Source: Paracoccus acridae
GTDB taxonomy: Bacteria; Pseudomonadota; Alphaproteobacteria; Rhodobacterales; Rhodobacteraceae
Assembly (NCBI RefSeq): GCF_014642735.1
Contig: NZ_BMIV01000001.1
Coordinates: forward strand, 62,001-126,000
DNA: 64,000 nt
Reading direction: 5' to 3'
Part shown: in pieces, positions 27,653 through 35,756 of the stretch
Position numbering within the stretch: the first letter of the stretch is position 1
How the letters are laid out: each line of letters begins with the position of its first letter
The notes under the pieces: model-generated
Database searches by the model: none
What the model saw: the letters and a program-made list of their open reading frames with translations, nothing else
Told to the model about the DNA's origin: nothing
Program-made: the position numbers and the translations under genes

Positions 27653-28114
27653 ATGTCCGATCTTGATGCAATAGACCGCCGGATCCTGGCCCTTCTTCAG
27701 AAAGAGGGTCGAATCAGCAATGCCGAACTGGCGCTGCGGGTGCATCTGTCGCCATCCGCCTGCCACCGCCGCGTCCAGCGGCTTGAGGAGACGGGCGTGA
27801 TCCACGGCTATGTCGCGCTGCTGGATGCGCGAAAGCTGCGCCGCCAGACCACGGTTTTCGTCGAGATCACCCTGTCCGGCCAGGCGGACGAGGTGCTGGA
27901 GGCGTTCGAAAAGGGCGTGCGCGCGATCCCGGACGTGCTGGAATGCCATCTGATGGCGGGGACCGCCGATTACCTGCTGAAGATCGTGGTCGAGGATACC
28001 GACGATTTCGCCCGCATCCACCGCCAGCATCTGGCCCGTCTGCCGGGCGTGGCGCAGATGCATTCGTCCTTCGCGCTGCGGACGGTATTCCGCACGACCG
28101 CGATCCCGGTGTGA
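27653..28114 (+). CDS. Lrp/AsnC family regulator, probable AldR
   Basis: Transcriptional regulator of 153 residues: N-terminal helix-turn-helix (IDRRILALLQKEGRISNAEL ... VHLSPSACHRRVQRLEE) and C-terminal RAM ligand-binding domain (about 70-150, with VLECHLMAGTADYLLKI). Members sense amino acids and form octamers. The divergent position next to ald makes alanine-responsive activation of ald the best guess. The ATG at 27653 gives the canonical MSDLDAIDRRIL start; the longer open frame upstream covers the promoter region. The stop is 1 bp from the esterase gene. Confidence 0.93.
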   Translation: MSDLDAIDRRILALLQKEGRISNAELALRVHLSPSACHRRVQRLEETGVIHGYVALLDARKLRRQTTVFVEITLSGQADEVLEAFEKGVRAIPDVLECHLMAGTADYLLKIVVEDTDDFARIHRQHLARLPGVAQMHSSFALRTVFRTTAIPV

Positions 28115-28115
28115 C

Positions 28116-28973
28116 ATGATCCTGGCCCGCCGCCACCTGCTGTCCCTGATGGCCGCCACCGCGGCCTTGCCGTCCCTGGCCCAGGCCCCGCAAGACCCGG
28201 TGGACGAGATCATCCATCCCCGCGCCAGCCATTTCCCCTTCGGCCCACCGGACGCGCAATGGCGGATCCATGTGGGCCTTCCCGATGCGCCGCCCCCGCC
28301 CCAGGGATATTCGGCGATCCTGTCGCTGGACGGCCGCAAGACCTTTCCGCAATTCTGGCAGCATCGAGAGGCCAGGGCTGCAAAGGCGCCGGTGATCCTG
28401 TTCGCCATCGGATACGAAGGCGCCATCCGCCGCTGGCGCGACCTGACCTCGCGTTCGATGAAGCCGGTCCAGCCGATCCTGTTCTATCGCGCGGCCCCTG
28501 CCGACCGCCTGACCGGCGGAAGAGAGGCGTTCCTGTCCATGATCGCCGATCAACTGCTGCCCGAACTGGCCCGCCGCTATCCGCTGAACCGGAAGGACAT
28601 GACCATCTATGGCCATTCGCTGGGCGGGCTGTTCGTCCTGCACGCGCTGTTCACCCGTCCGCATCTGTTCGCCCGCTATGTCGCCGCCGATCCTTCCGTC
28701 TGGTGGAACGCGGGCGAATCGCAGCGAGAGGCGCAGGCTTTCGCGGGCGGTGTCGCGGCAGCGGGCGGGATCGTCGATCCGGCGATCCCCGTGATGATCG
28801 CGCAGGCGGGACGGGCACGCCAGGGTCATCCCCACGATCCGACATCACTGATTCGCATCTTGTCGCAGATCCGGGGGATCGAGACCCTGTATCGCCCCTA
28901 TCCCCAAGAAAATCACGGTTCGCTGATGGCGCCATCGACGATGGACGCCCTGGACCTGCATCTGCGGAAGTAG
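28116..28973 (+). CDS. Exported alpha/beta-hydrolase (putative esterase family)
   Basis: Protein of 285 residues with a signal sequence (LARRHLLSLMAATAALPSLAQA). The nucleophile elbow is YGHSLGGLF, and a likely catalytic His is in YPQENHGSL near the C-terminus. The overall pattern is that of the PF00756 esterase group (IroE/Fes and S-formylglutathione hydrolase relatives). Siderophore-ester hydrolysis is one possibility, but no siderophore genes are nearby. It starts 1 nt after the Lrp gene stop and is probably co-transcribed. It is convergent with the low-GC membrane protein. Confidence 0.88.
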   Translation: MILARRHLLSLMAATAALPSLAQAPQDPVDEIIHPRASHFPFGPPDAQWRIHVGLPDAPPPPQGYSAILSLDGRKTFPQFWQHREARAAKAPVILFAIGYEGAIRRWRDLTSRSMKPVQPILFYRAAPADRLTGGREAFLSMIADQLLPELARRYPLNRKDMTIYGHSLGGLFVLHALFTRPHLFARYVAADPSVWWNAGESQREAQAFAGGVAAAGGIVDPAIPVMIAQAGRARQGHPHDPTSLIRILSQIRGIETLYRPYPQENHGSLMAPSTMDALDLHLRK

Positions 28974-28977
28974 CGGC

Positions 28978-29700
28978 TCAGGCGGGTGCCGCTTGGGCTT
29001 GCAAGGACAGGCCGGCCGCATGGCCGACCGCCAGCGACAGGAACACCATCTCGCCGCCGTCCTCGAGAATGCCGGCAATTCCGCCGAGTATTGAATAGGC
29101 CGGAGTATAGACATGCAGGAAATCGATCGCGCCGGCGCAGAATGCAGCGCCCCCGAGGAAAAGGAACAGCGGAACGGTTAGGCGTCTGATGATGAAGGGG
29201 GCCTTGATCCAGCCATAGACCAGCGTTCCGGCAACTGCAATCCCTTCGGCTGCGATGAAGATCAGCTCTCCAGCCCCCGGCGGGAGGTCCAGGCCAGGAG
29301 CAATCGCCGCGACCAAGGTCGAAGCAAAGCGTTCGTGCAGTTGGAGGCTGTCGTCCAGCAAGGCAACAACGGAAAAGATGGCAAACCCCAGGAAAATGAC
29401 CTGCCTGTGCCTGTTCAGCAGCAGCGCTGATAGACCCGCAAGAGCAAGCCATTTGATATAATTCAGTATCTCGCCCAAGGCCCAGTCGCGGTCGATGCGC
29501 AGGATCTCGGGGAAGGTGGCAATTGATCCCTGCAGGAACAGCAAGCCGAGACCTGAATGAAGCAGGATCAGGACGGCATCGGCGATCAAGAACCCCATCA
29601 GGATCGGAACGTGAAACCTTGTCCCCGTGTGGCGAGGGATGGCGGCCAATCGGGATATGCCTCGGTTGGGAAAACCGTTTCCTGAACTCATGACACTCAT
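28978..29700 (-). CDS. Uncharacterised six-segment membrane protein
   Basis: I do not recognise the family. The 240 residues contain about six hydrophobic segments after a basic N-terminus. Several charged residues lie inside or at the edge of the segments: VALLDDSLQLHERF, AAEGIAV, GAIDFLHVYTP and GILEDGGEMVFL ... GHAAG. Such Asp/Glu/His clusters in membrane segments resemble metal-binding intramembrane enzymes, but this is speculation. Base composition and codon choice are distinctly less GC-rich than in all neighbours, a sign of recent transfer. It ends 4 bp from the esterase stop. Coding status is supported by the uninterrupted, clearly membrane-protein-like frame. Confidence 0.75.
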   Translation of the reverse strand: MSVMSSGNGFPNRGISRLAAIPRHTGTRFHVPILMGFLIADAVLILLHSGLGLLFLQGSIATFPEILRIDRDWALGEILNYIKWLALAGLSALLLNRHRQVIFLGFAIFSVVALLDDSLQLHERFASTLVAAIAPGLDLPPGAGELIFIAAEGIAVAGTLVYGWIKAPFIIRRLTVPLFLFLGGAAFCAGAIDFLHVYTPAYSILGGIAGILEDGGEMVFLSLAVGHAAGLSLQAQAAPA

Positions 29701-29778
29701 ACACCACAGAAGATCACAAAAACGTCACACACGTTGATCGTTGAGGCAACTTCGTTTTGGTCGTGGATGGGCCAAACG

Positions 29779-29810
29779 CAAACCCCCGCGGCTTTCACCA
29801 CGGGGGTTTG
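29779..29810 (-). terminator. Strong terminator of rpsU
   Basis: CAAACCCCCGCGG and CCACGGGGGTTTG pair over 13 positions with one mismatch around a 6-nt loop, 47 nt beyond the rpsU stop. The A/T flanks make it usable in both directions. Confidence 0.85.
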
Positions 29811-29857
29811 TCATGAAACGCTGTCGCGTCGTCTTGCAGTGCGCCTGGGCGCGACCC

Positions 29858-30064
29858 TTAAAGGGCGCCTTCGCGCTGGGCCTTTTTCCGGGCCAGCTTG
29901 CGGGCGCGGCGCACGGCCTCGGCCTGCTCACGGGCTTTCTTGACGGACGGTTTCTCGAAATGCTGCCGAAGCTTCATTTCGCGGAACACGCCCTCGCGCT
30001 GAAGTTTCTTCTTCAGGGCACGAAGCGCCTGTTCGACGTTGTTGTCGCGAACGTTGACCTGCAT
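29858..30064 (-). CDS. rpsU: 30S ribosomal protein bS21
   Basis: Small basic ribosomal protein of 68 residues: [20 protein letters not shown] at the start, then [17 protein letters not shown] and an Arg/Lys-rich C-terminal helix. It sits near the anti-Shine-Dalgarno end of 16S rRNA in the small subunit. AGGAAGG stands upstream of the ATG. It is a monocistronic unit with its own terminator and is divergent from the COQ9 gene. Confidence 0.98.
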   Translation of the reverse strand: MQVNVRDNNVEQALRALKKKLQREGVFREMKLRQHFEKPSVKKAREQAEAVRRARKLARKKAQREGAL

Positions 30065-30157
30065 GTGGTTGTCACCACCTTCCTAGGTTAGAGTTGCAAA
30101 GATTGCAGGATGCGCCCCCCTATCAAAGCCGGGCGCCCTTGTCCAGAGAGGCCGCCC

Positions 30158-30814
30158 ATGACCCGAACCGACCGCGACGCCCTTCTTGACGCCGCCCTGG
30201 CGCATGTCCCCTTCGAGGGGATGAACGACCGCGCCCTGATGGCGGGCGCCCGCGACCTGAACATGTCGCCCGACCTGGCGCGTGTGCATTTCCCGCAAGG
30301 CGGCGCGGGCCTTGCCGCCGCCTATCACCGCCGGGCGGATGCGATGCTGCGCGACAGCCTGTCGCAAACCCCGCCGGGCGGGCGTTTCCGCGACCGCGTG
30401 GCCGAGGCGATCTGGCGCCGCCTGATGCTGGTCGATGCGGAACTGGTGCGAGCGGGGGCCGCCACCTTGTCCTTGCCGCAGAATGCCGCGCTGGCGGCCC
30501 GGCTGGTCTGGGAAACGGCGGATGTGATCTGGACCGGGCTTGGTGACGCGTCGCGCGACGTGAACTGGTATTCGAAACGCGCCACCCTGTCGGCGGTCAT
30601 CAGCGCCACGGTGCTGTTCTGGCTGGGGGACGATTCACCCGACCATGCGGAAACCCGCGGCTTCATCGACCGCCGCATCGACGGGGTCATGCGGTTCGAA
30701 TCGGCGAAATCGACCTTGCGCAAGCTGCCGGGTGCGGAAACGTTGGCGCGGATGGCCTTTGGCTGGATCCGCGCGCCCGGACCGCGCGACCTGCCCGGCC
30801 GCATCCGTCCCTGA
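30158..30814 (+). CDS. COQ9 family ubiquinone biosynthesis protein
   Basis: Protein of 218 residues with a TetR-like helical N-terminal part and the C-terminal COQ9 lipid-binding region (DVNWYSKRATLSAVISATVLFWLGD). Eukaryotic COQ9 binds ubiquinone precursors and partners COQ7; the bacterial members of Alphaproteobacteria are inferred to act likewise. The ATG at 30158 has only a weak purine stretch (AGAGAGG) about 5 nt upstream. It lies 14 bp before the quinone oxidoreductase gene, so the two are probably one transcript with a shared quinone theme. Confidence 0.92.
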   Translation: MTRTDRDALLDAALAHVPFEGMNDRALMAGARDLNMSPDLARVHFPQGGAGLAAAYHRRADAMLRDSLSQTPPGGRFRDRVAEAIWRRLMLVDAELVRAGAATLSLPQNAALAARLVWETADVIWTGLGDASRDVNWYSKRATLSAVISATVLFWLGDDSPDHAETRGFIDRRIDGVMRFESAKSTLRKLPGAETLARMAFGWIRAPGPRDLPGRIRP

Positions 30815-30828
30815 CGCAAGGAGTAGGA

Positions 30829-31824
30829 ATGTTTCCCGATGCCATGAACGCGGTCGAGATCGCCGCGCCCGGTAATGCCGATGCGCTGCGGCTGACCAGC
30901 CGCCCGGTTCCGGTGCCGCGCCACGACCAGATCCTGATCCGCGTGGCCTATGCGGGCGTGAACAGGCCCGACGTGCTTCAACGCCAGGGCAGCTATGCCC
31001 CCCCGCCCGACGCCTCCGACCTGCCGGGGCTGGAAGCCTCGGGCGAGATCGTGGGCATGGGCGCGGGCGTCACCCGCTGGAAAAAGGGAGAGCAGGTCTG
31101 CGCGCTGTTGCCGGGGGGCGGTTACGCGGAATATGTGGCCTGCCATGCCGATCACGCGTTGCGCATCCCCTATGGCCTGGGCCTGCGCGAAGGGGCCTGC
31201 CTGCCGGAAACCGCCTTCACCATCTGGTCGAATGTCGTCACGCGCGGCGGGCTGACGGGGGGCGAACGCTTCCTGGTCCATGGCGGCAGTTCCGGCATCG
31301 GCATGATGGCGATCCAGATCGCCCGCGCCTTGGGCGCCCGCGTCTTCGCCACCGCCGGCAGCGACGAGAAATGCGCGGCCATCGCTGCCCTGGGCGCTCA
31401 TCCGATCAATTACCGGACCGAGGATTTCACCAAGGTCATGGCGGCCGAGGACGGGGCGGACCTGATCCTCGACATGGTGGGGGGCAGCTATATCCCCAGG
31501 AACATCAAGGCCCTGGCCCTCGAGGGGCGTCTGGTGATGATCGCCTTCCTGGAGGGGCCCAAGGTGGAACTGAACTTCGCGCAGATCATGGCCAAGCGCC
31601 TGACCGTCACCGGATCGACGCTGCGCCCGCAATCGGACGCCGCCAAGGCCGAGATCGCCGAAGCCCTGCGCAAGCGGTTGTGGCCGCTGATATCGGCGGG
31701 AACGGTCAAGGTCAGGATCGACAGCGAATTCGACCTGAAGGACGCGGCCGAGGCGCATCGGCGGATGGAAAGCAGCCAGCATATCGGCAAGATCGTCCTG
31801 AAAGTGGCGGGCGATGGTGCCTGA
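30829..31824 (+). CDS. NAD(P)H:quinone oxidoreductase, zinc-independent MDR family
   Basis: Medium-chain reductase of 331 residues, quinone oxidoreductase/PIG3 type. The GroES-like N-terminal domain has AGVNRPDVLQRQG, and the cofactor domain has VHGGSSGIGMMAIQIARALGA. Catalytic and structural zinc cysteines of alcohol dehydrogenases are absent, as expected for this branch. AAGGAG precedes the ATG at 30829. It follows the COQ9 gene by 14 bp. A composite element lies directly downstream. Confidence 0.93.
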   Translation: MFPDAMNAVEIAAPGNADALRLTSRPVPVPRHDQILIRVAYAGVNRPDVLQRQGSYAPPPDASDLPGLEASGEIVGMGAGVTRWKKGEQVCALLPGGGYAEYVACHADHALRIPYGLGLREGACLPETAFTIWSNVVTRGGLTGGERFLVHGGSSGIGMMAIQIARALGARVFATAGSDEKCAAIAALGAHPINYRTEDFTKVMAAEDGADLILDMVGGSYIPRNIKALALEGRLVMIAFLEGPKVELNFAQIMAKRLTVTGSTLRPQSDAAKAEIAEALRKRLWPLISAGTVKVRIDSEFDLKDAAEAHRRMESSQHIGKIVLKVAGDGA

Positions 31825-31837
31825 GGCGCGGGCAGAA

Positions 31838-31871
31838 GCCTCCGGCGGGGATATTTGAAGCACAGAAGATG
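31838..31871 (+). repeat. Composite intergenic element, partial copy
   Basis: Short copy lacking the long hairpin: CCTCCGGCGGGGATATTTG followed by AAGCACAGAAGATG, 13 nt after the quinone oxidoreductase stop. Part of a convergent gap with a second, inverted copy at 32008. Confidence 0.65.
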
Positions 31872-32007
31872 GAACAGGCAAACAGGCCTTGCGGGCACCC
31901 GTCCTCAAGGCCTGTGGCATCTCCTGTGGCGGTCATCGGCGTCCCCGCCTGTATCGCACGACCACTTAACGCGGCAGATCTTAAGAAACGCTGAACACGC
32001 GCCATCT

Positions 32008-32059
32008 CTTGTGCAAAAATATCCCGGGGGAGTCCGAAGGACGGGGGCAGCGCCCCCTT
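32008..32059 (-). repeat. Composite intergenic element, GTCCTTCGGAC subtype
   Basis: Read on the minus strand: hairpin GGGGGC/GCCCCC (32043-32057) abutting the RNase T2 stop, a second small hairpin GTCC-TTC-GGAC (32032-32042), a C-run, then GGGATATTTTTGCACAAG. It shares the double hairpin with the element at 51629. Confidence 0.8.
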
Positions 32060-32695
32060 TTACCGCACCCTTTCCATCAGCACCCGTGCCCGGGAACAGT
32101 TGCGCCGCACGTCTGGCGCGCAATCCCGCGGCGTCAGGTCGCGGGTCAGGCAGATGCGGACTTCCTGCAGTGCCTCGGCCTTGCAGGTGACGGTGACACC
32201 TGCAGGGGTCAGGTCGGGATTGGCCTCGATGAAGGCCTCCTCGACAACCACGGGCGGCAGGGTGATGTCACGGGGCAGGCCGTCGAACGGCCGGGGGATT
32301 TCCACGCTTTCGGCGGCCTGCCGCAGGGTCGAAAGGTATTCCGCCGCCGACAGGCCCGAACAGCGGCCATGTTTTCGCCATTGGTAAAGGGCCAGCCCCG
32401 GCGCCATCAGGTCGCCGATGGCCTGCACCTCTCGCCGCGACGGGTCGCGCTCCGGTGTGTCGCAATATTCCGGCCATCCCCGTTCATATTGGGGCCAAAG
32501 CCCATGGACCGTGAAGTCCAGGCCGCTGCCCTTGTCGCATTCCCGGGCCCCCTGTTCATCGCCCGTGGCCCGGCACCAGCCCGGCTGCCAACTGAGCGCC
32601 AGGACATAGTAATCGAAATCGCCCGCCACCCCATCGGCGGGGGCGGGGACCGGCCACAGGGCCAGCAGAAGCGGGATCAGGAATGCGGCCTTCAT
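32060..32695 (-). CDS. Ribonuclease T2 family protein, exported
   Basis: Secreted or periplasmic endoribonuclease of 211 residues with a signal peptide (LIPLLLALWPVPAPADG). Both catalytic segments are present: CAS I in FTVHGLWPQ and CAS II in YQWRKHGRCSG, with His, Glu/Arg and His residues as in RNase T2. Multiple cysteines fit disulfide bonding outside the cytoplasm. The ATG at 32695 is chosen for the signal peptide; no convincing ribosome site precedes it. It is divergent from the TrcR-like gene. Confidence 0.92.
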   Translation of the reverse strand: MKAAFLIPLLLALWPVPAPADGVAGDFDYYVLALSWQPGWCRATGDEQGARECDKGSGLDFTVHGLWPQYERGWPEYCDTPERDPSRREVQAIGDLMAPGLALYQWRKHGRCSGLSAAEYLSTLRQAAESVEIPRPFDGLPRDITLPPVVVEEAFIEANPDLTPAGVTVTCKAEALQEVRICLTRDLTPRDCAPDVRRNCSRARVLMERVR

Positions 32696-32878
32696 GGCGA
32701 CACCATGCCCTGCACGGCGACTGGCGTCCATCTGACAACGCGAATCCTCTTTTCCCCGCGCGCCGGAATCGCTATATGACCCGACAATTCCCCCCGAAAA
32801 CGAGGAATGGCACCCGCCAAAAGCCGTTTTTCCGGCCTGAAGCCTGCTGTTCGGGGCAGACACACGAAGGAGATGGAC

Positions 32879-33625
32879 ATGAGCAAGCCTTTGATGGCCA
32901 AGGCGACCGCCGTCTGGCTGGTGGACAATACCACGCTGAGCTTCAAGCAGATCGGCGATTTCTGCGGATTGCACGAACTGGAAGTGCAGGGCATCGCCGA
33001 CGGCGACGTGGCGGCAGGCGTCAAGGGCTATGACCCGGTCGCCTCGCACCAGCTTGACCCCGAGGAAATCCGCAAGGGCGAGGCCAGCCCCACCTACAAG
33101 CTGCGCCTGAAGCACAACCCCGCCGCCGAAGGCGAGGAAAAGCGCCGCGGGCCGCGTTATACGCCGCTGTCCAAGCGCCAGGACCGGCCGAACGCGATCC
33201 TGTGGCTGGTGAAGTTCCATCCCGAACTGCCGGACGCGGCCATTGCCAAGTTGGTGGGGACGACGAAGCCCACGATCGCTTCGATCCGCGAACGGACCCA
33301 CTGGAACATCCAGAACATGCAGCCGATCGACCCGGTCGCCCTGGGCCTGTGCCGCCAGACCGAACTGGACGCCGCCGTCCAGAAGGCCGCCAAGAAGGCC
33401 GCCGCCACCGGCGAGGTGATGAGCGACGACGAACGCCGCAAGCTGGTCAGCACCGAGACCTCGCTCTCGATGAGCGACGAGCCGCGCCTGCCCTCCTCGA
33501 TCGCGGGGCTTGAGAATTTCTCGCTAACGCGGGACGAGGACAAGGCGCCCGAGCGCGATCTGGACGCCGACAGCTTCTTCAACCTGCCTGACGCGGATGA
33601 GGACGAGGACGACGAGGGCCGCTGA
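32879..33625 (+). CDS. DUF1013 protein, TrcR-like cell-cycle regulator
   Basis: Protein of 248 residues typical of DUF1013, restricted to Alphaproteobacteria: MAKATAVWLVDNTTLSF, then DFCGLHELEVQGIADGDVA, and IAKLVGTTKPTIASIRERTHWN, which reads like a helix-turn-helix. The acidic C-terminus (DADEDEDDEGR) is low complexity. The family has been named TrcR and linked to transcription; DNA binding is plausible. AAGGAG fixes the start at 32879 rather than at the ATG 6 nt earlier. A perfect bidirectional terminator follows. Confidence 0.9.
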   Translation: MSKPLMAKATAVWLVDNTTLSFKQIGDFCGLHELEVQGIADGDVAAGVKGYDPVASHQLDPEEIRKGEASPTYKLRLKHNPAAEGEEKRRGPRYTPLSKRQDRPNAILWLVKFHPELPDAAIAKLVGTTKPTIASIRERTHWNIQNMQPIDPVALGLCRQTELDAAVQKAAKKAAATGEVMSDDERRKLVSTETSLSMSDEPRLPSSIAGLENFSLTRDEDKAPERDLDADSFFNLPDADEDEDDEGR

Positions 33626-33646
33626 TCCTTGCCGGTGACGACCATG

Positions 33647-33683
33647 AAAAAGGGCCGGTGCGTCGATGCGCACCGGCCCTTTT
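33647..33683. terminator. Bidirectional terminator
   Basis: Perfect 11-bp stem GGGCCGGTGCG/CGCACCGGCCC with a 6-nt loop, flanked by AAAAA and TTTT, between convergent TrcR-like and GlsB-like genes. Confidence 0.92.
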
Positions 33684-33698
33684 CCGTTCAGGGGGTAA

Positions 33699-33956
33699 TC
33701 AGGTCCGGCCGCGCACCAGGCGGACCAGCCAGATCAGGATGCAGGCGCCGATCACGGCGACGACCAACTGCCCCAAAACACTGCCTTCGGCGCTGGAGCC
33801 GAGGATCAGGTCGAAGATGAAGTTACCGATCAGGGCACCGATGATGCCGACGACGATGTTCATCAGCAGGCCCATGTTCGACTTCATGATCTTCTCGGCG
33901 ATCCAGCCTGCGATGGCACCCAGGATGATTGCGAGAAGCCAGCCGATACCTTCCAT
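33699..33956 (-). CDS. GlsB/YeaQ/YmgE family membrane protein
   Basis: Small inner-membrane protein of 85 residues with three hydrophobic segments and glycine motifs (ILGAIAGWIAEKIMK, NIVVGIIGALIGNFIF, VVAVIGACILIWLVRL). This matches the transglycosylase-associated family, often stress induced; the biochemical role is not established. It shares a bidirectional terminator with the TrcR-like gene. Confidence 0.93.
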   Translation of the reverse strand: MEGIGWLLAIILGAIAGWIAEKIMKSNMGLLMNIVVGIIGALIGNFIFDLILGSSAEGSVLGQLVVAVIGACILIWLVRLVRGRT

Positions 33957-34067
33957 GACGTGTTCCCTTTCATGTTGGCGACGTGACCCGCAAAGGCCGG
34001 GTCTTGCGGGATCAATGCGCCAGGGCCGCGCCGCGTTCCCGCAAGGGTCGGAGATTGTTGCGGTTTG

Positions 34068-35540
34068 TCACAGCGACAGGCAGATGTATTTCAGCTCCAG
34101 ATAGTCCTCGATGCCATGGCGGCTGCCTTCGCGACCCAGTCCCGACTGCTTGACGCCCCCGAAGGGCGCCACCTCGGTCGAGATGATGCCGGTGTTCACG
34201 CCGACGATGCCGTATTCCAGGGCTTCCTGGACGCGAGTGATGCGGCCGATGTCGCGGGCATAGAAATAGGACGCCAGCCCGAAGATCGTGTCGTTGGCTT
34301 TCTGGACGACCTCCTCCTCGGTCTCGAACCGGAACAGGGGGGCGAGGGGGCCGAAGGTTTCCTCGGTCGCGACCTTCATGCGGTCGGTGACGCCGGTGAC
34401 GACAGTGGGCTTGAAGAACAGCCCCTCCATCCGTTCGCCCCCGGTGACGACCTGGCCGCCGCCGTCCAGCACGTCGCGGATATGTTCCTCGACCTTTTCC
34501 ACGGCGTCCTCGTTGATCAGGGGGCCGGTGGTCACGCCGTCCTCCAGCCCGTCGCCCACGCGCAGCTTGTCCACCGCCGCCGCAAGCTTCTGCGCGAAGG
34601 CGTCATAGACGCCCGCCTGGACATAGATGCGGTTGGCGCAAACGCAGGTCTGGCCGTTGTTGCGGAACTTCGATGCCATCGCGCCTTCCACCGCCGCGTC
34701 CAGGTCGGCATCGTCGAAGACGATGAAGGGCGCGTTGCCGCCCAGTTCCATGCTGCATTTCATGACCTGGTCGGCGGCCTGGCGCAGCAGGATCCGTCCC
34801 ACCTCGGTCGAGCCGGTGAAGGTCAGCTTGCGCACCAGCGGGTTCTCGCAGAACTCCTTGCCGATATCGGAGGACCGCGACGAGGTCACCACCGACAGGA
34901 TCCCCTTGGGCAGGCCCGCGCGTTCGCCCAGCACCGCCATGGCAAGGGCGGACAGCGGGGTTTCCGCCGCCGGGCGGGCGACGAAGCCGCAGCCCACGGC
35001 CAAGGCCGGCGCGACCTTGCGGGCGATCATCGCGTTGGGGAAGTTCCAGGGCGTGATGCTGCCCACCACGCCGATCGGCTGGCGCAGCACGGTCAGGCGC
35101 TTGTCGGGCATGTGGCCGGGGATGGTTTCGCCATAAACGCGCTTGGCTTCCTCGCCGAACCATTCGATGAAGCTGGCGCCATAGGCGATCTCGCCCTTGG
35201 CCTCGGGGAAGGGCTTGCCCATCTCGGCGGTCAGGATGCGGGCGAGGTCGTCCTGGTTCTGCATCATCAGGTCGAACCACTTGCGCATCACGCCCGCGCG
35301 GTCCTTGGCGGTGCGCGCGGCCCAGCCCTTCATCGCCTCGGCCGCCGCCTCGATGGCGCGGGCGGCGTCCTGGCGGTCCATGTCGGCCACCTTGGCAATG
35401 ACATCGCCGCGGGCGGGGTTGATGACGTCGAAGGTGGCGCCGTCCCGCGCATCGACCCATTCGCCCGCGACAAAGGCGCGGGTTTCCAGCAGCGACGGAT
35501 CGCGCAGCAGGGTCTTCAGGTCGGTTGAATGTTTGGTCAT
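34068..35540 (-). CDS. gabD: Succinate-semialdehyde dehydrogenase family enzyme
   Basis: NAD(P)-dependent aldehyde dehydrogenase of 490 residues, closest in pattern to GabD, which oxidises succinate semialdehyde to succinate in GABA breakdown. The catalytic Glu265 is in MELGGNAPF and the nucleophile Cys299 in NNGQTCVCANR. The C-terminal PFGGVKQSGLGREGS motif is normal. An oddity is R189 in GFVARPAAETP, where nearly all ALDHs have a Lys (KPAE/S) contacting the cofactor ribose and phosphate. No gabT lies nearby, so the substrate is inferred. GGAG precedes the ATG. Confidence 0.9.
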   Translation of the reverse strand: MTKHSTDLKTLLRDPSLLETRAFVAGEWVDARDGATFDVINPARGDVIAKVADMDRQDAARAIEAAAEAMKGWAARTAKDRAGVMRKWFDLMMQNQDDLARILTAEMGKPFPEAKGEIAYGASFIEWFGEEAKRVYGETIPGHMPDKRLTVLRQPIGVVGSITPWNFPNAMIARKVAPALAVGCGFVARPAAETPLSALAMAVLGERAGLPKGILSVVTSSRSSDIGKEFCENPLVRKLTFTGSTEVGRILLRQAADQVMKCSMELGGNAPFIVFDDADLDAAVEGAMASKFRNNGQTCVCANRIYVQAGVYDAFAQKLAAAVDKLRVGDGLEDGVTTGPLINEDAVEKVEEHIRDVLDGGGQVVTGGERMEGLFFKPTVVTGVTDRMKVATEETFGPLAPLFRFETEEEVVQKANDTIFGLASYFYARDIGRITRVQEALEYGIVGVNTGIISTEVAPFGGVKQSGLGREGSRHGIEDYLELKYICLSL

Positions 35541-35580
35541 GGCTGGCTCCGTATCGGTTGCCCAAGATCAGCACGTAGGC

Positions 35581-35691
35581 ATGGTGATGTCAAAGCAGGG
35601 GCGGCGCAACGCGTGGCATCAAAAAAAAATCGCGCCAAGGGCGAAACCCGTGAACCATTTGCGCCCGGCCGCGTTGGAACGGTATCGCTAA
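35581..35691 (+). CDS. Candidate small basic protein (36 aa)
   Basis: Short open frame starting MVMSKQGRRNAWHQKK and ending LERYR, rich in Arg and Lys (net charge strongly positive). It is divergent from gabD, and 32 nt after its stop stands a perfect 11-bp hairpin followed by CTTTCTC, so frame and terminator form a compact gene-like unit between gabD and the S58 peptidase gene. A nine-A run lies inside the frame (codons 14-16). The ribosome site is weak (GTAGG). I know no named homologue. The alternative is a non-coding RNA or nothing. Confidence 0.35.
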   Translation: MVMSKQGRRNAWHQKKIAPRAKPVNHLRPAALERYR

Positions 35692-35723
35692 GCCTTCCCT
35701 CTTGGCGACCCTCTCTCTGATCT

Positions 35724-35752
35724 GGGACGGTGCGCCGGTCGCGCACCGTCCC
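35724..35752 (+). terminator. Terminator between the small ORF and the S58 peptidase gene
   Basis: Perfect stem GGGACGGTGCG/CGCACCGTCCC with a 7-nt loop, followed on the plus strand by TTTCTC. It also lies 4 nt past the S58 peptidase stop, so it may serve both strands. Confidence 0.8.
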
Positions 35753-35756
35753 TTTC

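Noticed and set aside
31964-31984. Two TTAA boxes suggesting a CtrA site.
   Set aside because: The spacer is 11 nt instead of 7, and the site lies in a convergent gap with no promoter to control.
32807-32878. In-frame extension of the TrcR-like gene to an earlier ATG.
   Set aside because: The AAGGAG site directly before 32879 and the conserved N-terminus decide for the shorter form.
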